A stretch of 50,741 nt of DNA from the NCBI GenBank assembly GCA_016935175.1, contig JAFGRK010000035.1:1-50741 (forward strand), in the 5' to 3' direction. Below are positions 40,818 through 48,436 of this stretch, one piece after another. The notes beneath the pieces are model-generated. The model searched no databases, was not told where the DNA came from, and saw only the letters and a program-made list of their open reading frames with translations. The DNA comes from Candidatus Woesearchaeota archaeon (lineage in GTDB: Archaea > Nanobdellota > Nanobdellia > Woesearchaeales > SM23-78). Made by a program: the position numbers and the translations under genes. The number at the start of each line of letters is the position of its first letter. The first letter of the stretch is position 1.

Positions 40818-41699
40818 ATGACACTATTTAAGAAAGAAGAATTCAAGGGGATAGTTGTTCCATTGGCAACTCCATTGAAAGAAGATTATTCGTTTCACAG
40901 GCTAGCCATGGAAAGGCTTATTGAGCACGTCATTGAAGGAGGAGTTAATGGCTTGTTTGTGCTTGGTAGCGCAGGAGAGTTTCCTTTATTTGATGATGGG
41001 GAATCATTGAGCATAGTAAGGTTTGTTTTAAAGCAAACCAGCCAGAGAGTCCCTGTCTATGCCAATGCATCAAGGAACAGCACAGAGCACACCTTGAAGA
41101 TAGCCAGAGAGCTCAGGAAGGCAGGAGTGGATGCTGTAGTGCTGATGACTCCTTTCTATTATTCAGCAATAAGCCAGGATGACTTGGCAACGCACTTCCT
41201 GAGAATAGCAGAAGGCGGTCCTGCAGTTCTTTACAATCACCCCAAAACTACCAAGATAAACATTGAAGTCCCAACACTCGAACACCTCGTGAATTGCAGC
41301 AACATAATCGGCATGAAAGAAACTTCTGATGACTATGAGCGCTTCAGCCAAGTGGCTAGGCTACTGCCTACGTTACAGGGAGGGGATGATCGCTTGCTTG
41401 AGAGCATGAAAAGAGGAGGGAAGGGCGGAGTTTGCGGATTAGCAAACATTGCTCCTGGGCTTTTTGTCAGATTAATCAACGCTTATAACTCTGAAAGATT
41501 TGAGGAGGCAGAAGAATTGCAGAAAAAAATAGCTGAAATGAAGCAGACCCTATATAAGACTCCTGCCAACGCCCAGGTTGGTGTAAAGCAAGGATTAGCA
41601 TATATCGGAATCTGCCAAGCCACAATGAGGCCTCCAATGGCTCAGATAACCAAGGATCAGGCAGGGATAATTAATCAGTATCTTAGAGAGAAATTATAA
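40818..41699 (+). CDS. DapA-family (dihydrodipicolinate synthase/KDG aldolase-type) lyase
   Basis: The protein has about 293 residues: FKGIVVPLATPLKEDYSFHR, the pyruvate-binding GLFVLGSAGEFPLF, the Tyr in AVLYNHPKTT (about residue 137) and the Schiff-base Lys in IIGMKETSDDY (about 166). Family members cleave or form 2-keto acid aldols; the substrate (aspartate semialdehyde, KDG or sialic acid) cannot be assigned, and no lysine pathway genes are near. The ORF extends to 40776, but CTTTAAAT (40787-40794) is a TATA box 26 bases before ATG 40818, so a leaderless start there is chosen. Confidence 0.88.
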   Translation: MTLFKKEEFKGIVVPLATPLKEDYSFHRLAMERLIEHVIEGGVNGLFVLGSAGEFPLFDDGESLSIVRFVLKQTSQRVPVYANASRNSTEHTLKIARELRKAGVDAVVLMTPFYYSAISQDDLATHFLRIAEGGPAVLYNHPKTTKINIEVPTLEHLVNCSNIIGMKETSDDYERFSQVARLLPTLQGGDDRLLESMKRGGKGGVCGLANIAPGLFVRLINAYNSERFEEAEELQKKIAEMKQTLYKTPANAQVGVKQGLAYIGICQATMRPPMAQITKDQAGIINQYLREKL

Positions 41700-41740
41700 T
41701 ATTAACCATTAATAAATAAAACAAATAATTTCTAAAAAGT

Positions 41741-42901
41741 TTATCTATTAAAATCAGGACGCTCTGGCTGCCTGGTAACCGGCCTTGTCATATCAGTGAA
41801 TGTGTCATGGCAGTTCACTTCATCTGCCCTTACTATGCCTAGGACCATTCTTGAAAGCTTTTCACTCCAGTCATCTCTTAACCCGTCTTTTTTCCCATGA
41901 TAGCTCTTTACTGCGGAGAACAAGTGGTTTGCTGTGTGAATTACTTCCAGGCGAGGCTCATTGATATCAGCAGGCCCATTATTTTCAATATATCCTTCCA
42001 TGAATGCCTCCCTTGCCTTTTGCCTCGAATACTCTCCGTGATAAAATCCGAAAAGTGTAAGTGCGATGCCGCCTATCTCAAGATTAGGGTGAGCAGCTTG
42101 CCCGTATTCCAGGTCATAGAATCCTGAAACCAATCCGTCTGGGTCAACAAAGAAATTTCTGCTGTGAATATCATAGACGACCAATGAAGGCTTTAGTTTT
42201 CTCTCAGCCAATTCTGTGTTTGCGTATAATGTGCTTTTTTTGAAATAATCATCAATTTCCTTTAGATCGGCACTGTTAAAGTAATGCTGGAATATCTCAA
42301 GGTCCCCTTTGAAATGCCTGCCAATAATTGTTTCAAGATAATCTCCGTACTTCTCAGTTCCTGACATGATTACCGGTTTATTTCCCTCTAAATCAAGTTT
42401 TCCAAAATTGTCAAGGGGCACTGAATATGTTTTTCCATGTATTCTTCCCATAGCTTTTCCTAAGCTGCTCATGCCTTGCAAGAAGCAGCTGAATGAATGA
42501 GCATTATGGTCAAGATAATCCCTGAAAAGCTCTCCCGGCATTTTTTCAACAAGCATAACCTTGCCTTGCTCTCCTTTATCAGCAAACCCTATGACCTTGG
42601 GCGCGGGAACTCCTGCCTCGCGAACCAGCATCATGGTTGCAATTTCTCTCTCAATAGTTAATGGCCCTCCAAAATAATTATCATCTCCCCTGCCAGGGAC
42701 AGGATGCTCTCCTGATGGCAGGATTCTAAGAATCAGGCATCTTTTGTCAGTTGATATGTTGAAATTATAATGGCTTATGCCTTTAGCCCTGTCAATTTCG
42801 TTTGCATAAACTGCTTTTTCAGCGCGTCCGCTTTCGCGTAGAACCATGTTTGCCAAGTCAAGAGCTTCTTGTTCTGTAGGAATTATTTGTACCATAATCA
42901 T
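41741..42901 (-). CDS. Aminoglycoside phosphotransferase-like (APH family) kinase
   Basis: The protein has about 386 residues. The small-molecule kinase fold shows an N-lobe followed by KVMLVEKMPGELFRDYLDHN, then LGKAMGRIHG, the catalytic segment VVYDIHSRNFFVDPDG (Asp/His/Asn loop) and the DFG-like Asp in SGFYDLEYGQAAHPNLEIG. It could phosphorylate a sugar, choline or antibiotic; the context gives no clue. ATG at 42901 or, two codons on, 42895 is possible. A TATTTATATAAG box (about 42940) drives it on the minus strand. Confidence 0.82.
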   Translation of the reverse strand: MIMVQIIPTEQEALDLANMVLRESGRAEKAVYANEIDRAKGISHYNFNISTDKRCLILRILPSGEHPVPGRGDDNYFGGPLTIEREIATMMLVREAGVPAPKVIGFADKGEQGKVMLVEKMPGELFRDYLDHNAHSFSCFLQGMSSLGKAMGRIHGKTYSVPLDNFGKLDLEGNKPVIMSGTEKYGDYLETIIGRHFKGDLEIFQHYFNSADLKEIDDYFKKSTLYANTELAERKLKPSLVVYDIHSRNFFVDPDGLVSGFYDLEYGQAAHPNLEIGGIALTLFGFYHGEYSRQKAREAFMEGYIENNGPADINEPRLEVIHTANHLFSAVKSYHGKKDGLRDDWSEKLSRMVLGIVRADEVNCHDTFTDMTRPVTRQPERPDFNR

Positions 42902-43031
42902 CCCTATCTGTTATTGGGATGATGAATGAACAGCACTTATATAAATATTTCGTTTATTGACTATTAATCAGTAGTTACTAAATCCTGCTTTTTAAGTTTC
43001 AGAATAGCTTGAAGATGTTTTATTAGAAAGA

Positions 43032-43057
43032 CGGACAGCTTTCCGGGTCTCCCACAC
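43032..43057. repeat. 26-bp exact copy of the 5S rRNA 3' end (distal copy)
   Basis: This stretch is identical over 26 bases to 43806-43831, with AAAG also shared just before it (one mismatch between). It reproduces the 3' end of the 5S rRNA gene, on the same strand as that gene, 774 bases downstream of it. The pair brackets the homing endonuclease ORF like attachment sites. Flanking GACGGA and TCCGTC here can pair, so the copy could itself fold. Confidence 0.85.
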
Positions 43058-43112
43058 TAGCACTGGACATTCCGTCGTAAGGCTTTTAAAGAGTAAGGCC
43101 TATACTTTTAAA

Positions 43113-43802
43113 ATGATTTCTGAGAATTTCGCGAGATGCTTAGCAAAAATATGCGGTGACGGCAATATGAACTCAAAATATATTAGATACAGCAATACTT
43201 CTGAAATCCTATTGAATGAATTTAAGGATGACATCAGGAAAGAGTTTGGCGACGTACATTTTACAGTCGGAAAGGTCAATTCAGGCACTTCTTTTATTCA
43301 GATCCAAAAGAAGGAGATTATTGCAGCCTTTTCTTCTAATTTAGCCTCGTTTAAAAGCAATGAGATTTTCATTCCGGAATCTGTTAAGAATTCACCCCTA
43401 AATGTCAAAGTGGCTTTTGCGCGTGCTTTCTACGATGACGAAGGTTGTGCAGCCTTAAGGTTCAATGAACCAACCAGGGAATGGAAGCGAAACATAACTC
43501 TTTGCTCTAATTCATTAAGGATTCTTGAGGGAATAAAAGAGCTCTTGGCTTCTTTAGGTATATCATCGAATAGAATTTACAGGAATAGGGCTAATAGTTC
43601 CTATGATATCTCATTTATACTGGGCATAACTGGCAGAAGAAATTTGCTTCTATTCCAAGAAAAAATTGGCTTTAAGCATCCTGCGAAAGCTGCAATTCTA
43701 GATTTAATAATAAAAAGCTATGGCGCTACACCTAAAAGAAACCCATTTCTGTATGAAGAATTAAAAAAGAAAAAAATGAACCTAGCGTTCCCATTTGATT
43801 AA
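43113..43802 (+). CDS. LAGLIDADG homing endonuclease, free-standing next to 5S rRNA
   Basis: The 229-residue protein has two LAGLIDADG helices, each with its catalytic acid: FARCLAKICGDGNMN (about residues 6-20) and VAFARAFYDDEGCA (about 104-117). Two copies in one chain means a monomeric enzyme. Later blocks LCSNSLRILEGIKELLASLG and YDISFILGITGRRNLLLFQE fit the family. A TTTTAAAG box 26 bases before ATG 43113 gives its own leaderless promoter. The stop ends 2 bases before the 5S rRNA 3' end, on the opposite strand. With the repeats on both sides it looks like a self-contained mobile unit. Confidence 0.88.
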   Translation: MISENFARCLAKICGDGNMNSKYIRYSNTSEILLNEFKDDIRKEFGDVHFTVGKVNSGTSFIQIQKKEIIAAFSSNLASFKSNEIFIPESVKNSPLNVKVAFARAFYDDEGCAALRFNEPTREWKRNITLCSNSLRILEGIKELLASLGISSNRIYRNRANSSYDISFILGITGRRNLLLFQEKIGFKHPAKAAILDLIIKSYGATPKRNPFLYEELKKKKMNLAFPFD

Positions 43803-43805
43803 AGG

Positions 43806-43831
43806 CGGACAGCTTTCCGGGTCTCCCACAC
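43806..43831. repeat. 26-bp repeat, copy within the 5S rRNA gene 3' end
   Basis: This is the 5S-internal partner of the copy at 43032-43057. It covers the last helix I strand and part of the loop E/helix IV region of the 5S gene. Confidence 0.85.
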
Positions 43832-43870
43832 ATGAGTGCAGTACGCCCCGGAACGTTCGCGTGCTTAACT

Positions 43871-43899
43871 CTCACATGGGCTTAGGTTCCAAACCCAAT
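43871..43899 (-). other. Extra hairpin inserted in 5S rRNA loop B
   Basis: Between ACACAG (end of helix III) and AGTTAAGC (start of helix II 3' strand), normally almost adjacent, lie about 29 extra bases. They contain TGGGTTTGG-AAC-CTAAGCCCA (43877-43897), a 9-bp stem with two G-U pairs. It may remain in the mature ribosome or be removed. Confidence 0.75.
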
Positions 43900-44109
43900 C
43901 TGTGTTCGAAATGGGAACAGGTGAACCACGCGGCTATGACCGTCCAAGACTATAGAAATAGGGTTGATTTAAAAAGCTTTTCCTTTTTTCAGTCGTAGAG
44001 AACCTCCTATCACAACCTTTAAAAACGCTTCTTTGCTCTCTTTTCTCAATAATAATTTGTCGTAATTAACATTAAAACCATTACTTGTAGCTAAAAGGAG
44101 GTTTTTAAT

Positions 44110-45420
44110 ATGAAGCTATTATTCATCGGAAGCGGCTATGTAGGCCTAGTCACAGGCACTGGCTTTGCAGACCTAGGTAATGATGTAGTTTTGTATGACA
44201 TTGATGCAAAGAAGGTTGAGCAGCTTAGCAAGGGCATTGTCCCAATCCACGAGCTGGGCTTAAGAGACCTAGTTGAAAGAAACTTGCGCCTTGAGAGGCT
44301 TAAGTTCACCAATGAGCCCCAAAAAGCAATAGAGGACACAGAAGTCATCTTCATGTGCGTAGGCACCCCTCCTAAGATGAGCGGAGAGGCAGACATGAGC
44401 TTTTTCTACGCAGCTGCAGAGACCATTGGTAAGTTCATCAACAATTACAAGGTTATTGTGAACAAGAGCACTGTGCCAGTAGGCACCACAGAAAGGGTTA
44501 AGAAAATAATTAATGAGGAGCTTGCAAAGAGAGGCATGACTGTGGAGTTTGACGTCGTATCAAACCCAGAGTTCCTAAGGGAAGGGGCTGCTGTCAAGGA
44601 CTTCCAGAACCCAGACAGGATCATCATCGGCACCTCTAGCGACAGGGCAAGGGACATCCTTACCAAGCTTTACAAGGTGCTTGCAAGGACAGACAAGCCA
44701 ATAATGTTCACCACAGAAAAGAATGCTGAGCTCATCAAGTATGCAGCCAATGCAATGCTTGCCACAAGGATTAGTTTCATGAATGAGTTTTCCCAGTTGT
44801 GCGAGCACATAGGCGCAGACATAAAAGTTATTGCCAAAGGCATTGGACTTGATGATAGGATTGGCCCAAGGTTCTTGCAGGCAGGCTGCGGCTACGGAGG
44901 CAGCTGCTTTCCAAAAGACGTGAAAGCCCTTAGCCAGATGCTTGAGCAGTACGGCTTGACATCTAACTTGATGAGGACTATTGACTACATCAATGAGCGC
45001 CAGAAAAGAAGCATAGTGCCCAAGCTAAAGAGATTCCTGCCTGACCTTAGCGGCAAGACTGTTGCCATATGGGGGCTCTCATTCAAGCCAAGGACTGATG
45101 ACATAAGGGAAGCTCCGAGCCTGACAGTCATTGACCAGCTTCTCAAGGAGGATGCAGTTGTCAGGGCATACGACCCTGAGGCAATGGAACCTGCCAGCAA
45201 TTTCTTCAAGAAAGGAGTAGTATTCTGTAAGAATGGCTATGACGCAGTGGAAGGAGCAGACGCACTAATCATCCTCACAGAATGGGATGAGTTCAGGGAG
45301 CCTGACTTTGAGAAGATGAAAAGCGTGATGAAGCAGCCAATAATCATTGACGGCAGGAACATCTATGAGCCTGCTGAGGTAGAGAAGCTCGGGTTCAGAT
45401 ATAAAGGCGTTGGCAGGTAA
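44110..45420 (+). CDS. UDP-glucose/GDP-mannose dehydrogenase family protein
   Basis: The 436-residue enzyme oxidises a nucleotide sugar to its uronic acid in two NAD-dependent steps. It has the N-terminal Rossmann motif FIGSGYVGLVTGTGFADLG, then VSNPEFLREGAAVKDFQNPD, the catalytic Cys in GGSCFPKDVKAL (about residue 265), and the C-terminal SFKPRTDDIREAPS. The exact sugar is not clear; UDP-glucose is the commonest. AAAGGAGGT precedes the ATG. It opens the surface-glycan region, followed by a flippase. Confidence 0.95.
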   Translation: MKLLFIGSGYVGLVTGTGFADLGNDVVLYDIDAKKVEQLSKGIVPIHELGLRDLVERNLRLERLKFTNEPQKAIEDTEVIFMCVGTPPKMSGEADMSFFYAAAETIGKFINNYKVIVNKSTVPVGTTERVKKIINEELAKRGMTVEFDVVSNPEFLREGAAVKDFQNPDRIIIGTSSDRARDILTKLYKVLARTDKPIMFTTEKNAELIKYAANAMLATRISFMNEFSQLCEHIGADIKVIAKGIGLDDRIGPRFLQAGCGYGGSCFPKDVKALSQMLEQYGLTSNLMRTIDYINERQKRSIVPKLKRFLPDLSGKTVAIWGLSFKPRTDDIREAPSLTVIDQLLKEDAVVRAYDPEAMEPASNFFKKGVVFCKNGYDAVEGADALIILTEWDEFREPDFEKMKSVMKQPIIIDGRNIYEPAEVEKLGFRYKGVGR

Positions 45421-45472
45421 ATCAGACTGAAAGGCAATGATCACCATAGCAAATAGCAAGGCCTGATATTAA

Positions 45473-46954
45473 ATGTCCTATACCAAGCGAGCTGTCAAAG
45501 GATTCATGATTGTCTTTGTAATCAATATAATAGCAGCTTTTCTAGGATACCTGATAAGGATAGTGTTGGCCCGCAATCTCACTGTTGCTGAGTACGGGCT
45601 GTTCTTCTCAGTGTTCACGCTTATGAGCTTTTTAGGAGTCTTTATAAGCCTTGGAACCAACGAATCAATTGTTAAGTACATCCCTGAGTTCCTTGTGAAA
45701 AAGCAGCATAGCAAGGTTAAGAGTGCGCTTTTGATAACTGCTGTATGCACTCTTGCCACTGTGATTGTTTTTTCCATCATCATATTTTTCCTGTCGCAGC
45801 CCCTGGCAAATCATTATTTCAGGAATCCATTGGCTGAGCCAGTGCTACTGCTTTTCATAGCAATCCTGCTCTTTGTTAGCTTCAAGGGGATGCTTAGGCA
45901 GGCTTTCCAGGCTTTGCAGGACATGAGACTTTTCTCCTTTATGTATCTTGCTGAGAACTCATTGCTGCTGATAATGCTCTTTGCAGCCTTTGCTTTTTCT
46001 CAGACTATTTTCTCTGCTGCCTACGTTTATATCGCTGTGAACCTTCTTCTTATCATGATTTTCACCCTCTTCCTTAAGAAGAGCTTATATTCACTAACCG
46101 GCAAGGCTTCTATTGATAAGAAAGTGCTTAAGGACATGGTCAAGTTCGGGATTTTTGTAATTGGCTCAAACATAGGGGGGATAATGATACTTTACACTGA
46201 CACTTTGGTTTTGACCTATTTCAGGAGCCTTGCAGAAGTAGGGGTCTATAATGCGGTGGTGCCCACTGTCATGATGATACAGTTCTTTGCCACATCCATA
46301 GTCACAGTAATATTTCCAATGGTTTCAGAGCTATGGGCTAAGAAAAAGAAGGATTACCTGGCAAAAGGATTAGGGACTATCTATCAATACTCTTTTGCCA
46401 TAATGATACCTGCAGTGATAATAGCCTTGGCCTTCTCAGAGCCCATACTGGGGATAATGTTCGGCCCAGATTATATTGGCGGAGCTATCCCTATGCAGCT
46501 GTTGCTTGTAGGAATAGTATTCTTTGGGTTATACTCAATCACTTCAGCAGCGCTGAATGGCATTGGAAAGCCAGCCATAAGCACTAAGATACTATTGCAA
46601 GGGGCACTCCTCAACCTAATCCTTAATCTTCTGCTGATACCTACTATGGGGATGCTGGGAGCTGCCCTCTCCTCACTAATATCCTATGTATTTACAGGCA
46701 TTTACTCATCGCTTAAGCTAGCTAGGTTCATCGAGATAAGAATGCCGTGGCTGAGCTGGCTAAAGACAGTTGCTATTGGAATCATCATGCTCCTGCTGAT
46801 AATTTTCCTCAGTGACTTGCTGGTGATGAATGTCTATGCCAAGATCATCATGATATCAGCCATAGCAGGGATTCTTTACCTTGTGCTCGTAATCATTGCT
46901 AAGGTTATTGACTTAAAGGAGTTGGTAAGCTTGCTAGCTCATATAGTTAAATGA
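45473..46954 (+). CDS. Polysaccharide/lipid-linked oligosaccharide flippase (Wzx/MATE superfamily)
   Basis: The 493-residue protein has about 12-14 predicted TM helices: GFMIVFVINIIAAFLGYLIR at the start; YGLFFSVFTLMSFLGVFISL; SKVKSALLITAVCTLATVIV; a central IGGIMILYTDTLVLTYFRSL; and so on. The pattern fits Wzx-type O-unit or N-glycan flippases that move lipid-linked sugars across the membrane. It begins 52 bases after the dehydrogenase and likely shares its transcript. The substrate is probably a sugar made by the genes on the other strand (inference). Confidence 0.9.
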   Translation: MSYTKRAVKGFMIVFVINIIAAFLGYLIRIVLARNLTVAEYGLFFSVFTLMSFLGVFISLGTNESIVKYIPEFLVKKQHSKVKSALLITAVCTLATVIVFSIIIFFLSQPLANHYFRNPLAEPVLLLFIAILLFVSFKGMLRQAFQALQDMRLFSFMYLAENSLLLIMLFAAFAFSQTIFSAAYVYIAVNLLLIMIFTLFLKKSLYSLTGKASIDKKVLKDMVKFGIFVIGSNIGGIMILYTDTLVLTYFRSLAEVGVYNAVVPTVMMIQFFATSIVTVIFPMVSELWAKKKKDYLAKGLGTIYQYSFAIMIPAVIIALAFSEPILGIMFGPDYIGGAIPMQLLLVGIVFFGLYSITSAALNGIGKPAISTKILLQGALLNLILNLLLIPTMGMLGAALSSLISYVFTGIYSSLKLARFIEIRMPWLSWLKTVAIGIIMLLLIIFLSDLLVMNVYAKIIMISAIAGILYLVLVIIAKVIDLKELVSLLAHIVK

Positions 46955-46956
46955 TT

Positions 46957-47008
46957 TTTTGAAGCATAAGGGATTTTTGAGGCACAAGAAAGTTTTGAGG
47001 CATAAGCT
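46957..47008 (+). repeat. Three imperfect copies of a ~17-bp tandem repeat
   Basis: The motif TTTTGAGGCATAAG recurs three times with small changes just downstream of the flippase stop, between converging genes. It may be slippage or part of a termination region. Confidence 0.6.
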
Positions 47009-47028
47009 ATGACAGAACTGAATTAATA

Positions 47029-47775
47029 CTAGAGCCTGACATTTATTCCTGCATTCTTCATGTAGCTCTTTGCGCTCTTGATGCTTGTCTCTGTGAAATG
47101 ATAGATGTTAGTGGTGCAGACTGCAGATGCCTTTCCTTTCTCAAACCCATCGACAAAGTCCTGCCACTTGCCAGCCCCTCCGCATACAAGCACAGGGATG
47201 TCTACAGCTTCAGAGACCATCTTGTTTAGCTGATTATCGTATCCCTCAAGAAACCCATCCCTCTCAATCGAGGTTATCATTATTTCACCTGCGCCTAGCT
47301 TCTGTGCTTTTTTTGCCCATTCTTCAGGCTTCATTCCTGTTGGCTTAGTGCCAAATTCAGTGAATACTTCATAGCTGCCATCCTCATGCTTCTTGGCGTC
47401 AATGGAAACAACTACGCATTGCGCTCCAAAAAGATTAGCAGCCTCTGTTATGAGCTCAGGCCTCCTTACCGCCTCAGTGTTGATGATAACCTTATCTGCC
47501 CCTATGCTGAGCAGCTTCTTGAAATCATCTACAGTTCTCACTCCTCCGCCTGCAGCGAGCGGGACAAAGCACTTGCTTGCAAGGTGCTTTACCATCTTGT
47601 AAAAGTTCTCCTTGTCTCCCTGGCCAGGCCTTGTCACATCAAGGGCTACAATCTCATCAATAGACCAGGCGTCAATGAAATTATGGGTGTACCTATAGTC
47701 AGGGTTGAATAGCTTGGTCCGAAAAAGCACACCGTCATTGAAGGTGAGCACTGTGATAAGCCTTTTTCTTAGCAT
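47029..47775 (-). CDS. hisF: HisF-like cyclase subunit of an amidotransferase pair
   Basis: The 248-residue (beta/alpha)8 barrel begins RLITVLTFNDGVLFRTKLF, with strand-end phosphate sites VPLAAGGGVRTVDDF and VLVCGGAGKWQDF. The second catalytic Asp is kept (VVVSIDAKK), but the first Asp of true HisF (CLDV near residue 11) is Thr (VLTF). That pattern fits the HisF paralogues (WbuZ-like) that pass ammonia to nucleotide-sugar or glycan amidation rather than to histidine synthesis. It is encoded with a HisH-like and a WbpG/PseA-like gene on the same strand, supporting that reading. Confidence 0.88.
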   Translation of the reverse strand: MLRKRLITVLTFNDGVLFRTKLFNPDYRYTHNFIDAWSIDEIVALDVTRPGQGDKENFYKMVKHLASKCFVPLAAGGGVRTVDDFKKLLSIGADKVIINTEAVRRPELITEAANLFGAQCVVVSIDAKKHEDGSYEVFTEFGTKPTGMKPEEWAKKAQKLGAGEIMITSIERDGFLEGYDNQLNKMVSEAVDIPVLVCGGAGKWQDFVDGFEKGKASAVCTTNIYHFTETSIKSAKSYMKNAGINVRL

Positions 47776-47790
47776 TTGAATTTCAACTCC

Positions 47791-48405
47791 TCATCTCTTC
47801 TCTAAAAAGTTCCTCAGCAAATTCAAGCCATGCAGCTGGCTCTTCTCTGGATGGAATTGCGTCCCGTAAATATTGTTGTGGCAAAAAGCAGCAGTGAACA
47901 ATCCCCCATAGTCGCACTCCCCGAGGATGTCATTGACATTCTTACACTTGATATGGAAACTGTGGGTATAGTAGAATAATGCATCTTCAGGAATGCCCTC
48001 GAACAATGTGCTTTTCTTTCGCTGCAAAAGCTCATCCCATCCCACATGAGGTACTCTTAGCTCTTTATTCTCTGTCTCAAGCCTTATCACCGAGCCATCA
48101 ATCCATCCAAGGCCTTGGTTGTGGCCGAACTCATCGCTTTCTTTTGCCATCAGCTGGCAGCCAAGGCATATGCCTAGTATGGGCTTTTTATTCTCTACCA
48201 CAAGCTTGGTGAGAGGCTCAACAAGCCCTAGCTCATGCAGGTTTTTCATTCCATCAGAAAAAGCGCCTACCCCGGGGAGTATAAGCTTGTCAGCCTTTTC
48301 CATGTCCTTTATCTTGCTTGAAATCTTGGCCTTGAAGCCGAGCTTCTCAACTGCCCCAAGAACAGAGAAAAGGTTACCCAGGCCGTAATTAATTATGACA
48401 ATCAT
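47791..48405 (-). CDS. hisH: HisH-like glutamine amidotransferase
   Basis: The 204-residue class I glutaminase has IVIINYGLGNLFSVLGAVEK, LILPGVGAFSDGMKNL, the nucleophile Cys in ILGICLGCQLMA, and the His-Glu pair in GTQFHPEKSQ. It releases ammonia from glutamine into the HisF-like partner 15 bases downstream. No other histidine genes are in the window, and the sugar amidotransferase gene precedes it, so a glycan rather than histidine role is likely. Confidence 0.9.
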   Translation of the reverse strand: MIVIINYGLGNLFSVLGAVEKLGFKAKISSKIKDMEKADKLILPGVGAFSDGMKNLHELGLVEPLTKLVVENKKPILGICLGCQLMAKESDEFGHNQGLGWIDGSVIRLETENKELRVPHVGWDELLQRKKSTLFEGIPEDALFYYTHSFHIKCKNVNDILGECDYGGLFTAAFCHNNIYGTQFHPEKSQLHGLNLLRNFLEKR

Positions 48406-48436
48406 TTCCTTTTTTTCTTACTTTTTTCTTACTTTT

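Larger units (their letters stand above)
43804..43945 (-). rRNA. rrf: 5S ribosomal RNA with about 29-nt hairpin insertion
   Basis: The minus strand reads GGACGGTCATAGCCGCGTGG at the 5' end and ends CCCGGAAAGCTGTCCGCC. GGACGG pairs with CTGTCC (helix I), CGCGTG with CACGCG (helix II), and TTCCGGG with CCCGGAA (helix IV/V). Conserved CATTTCGAACACAG and AGTTAAGC are present. At 142 nt it is longer than the usual 115-125. A TTTTTAAA box about 25 bases upstream (43969-43980) gives its own promoter, so it is not part of a 16S-23S operon here. Confidence 0.9.

Noticed and set aside
43871-43907. Archaeal bulge-helix-bulge intron in 5S rRNA
   Set aside because: CACA/TGTG can flank the hairpin with a 3-base bulge on one side only; the required second 3-base bulge is absent. 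Removal is still possible but not shown.
43804-43945. Homing endonuclease ORF as an intron inside the 5S gene
   Set aside because: The 5S gene can be read in full without the ORF, which lies beyond its 3' end on the other strand. It is bracketed by duplicates, not by split exons.
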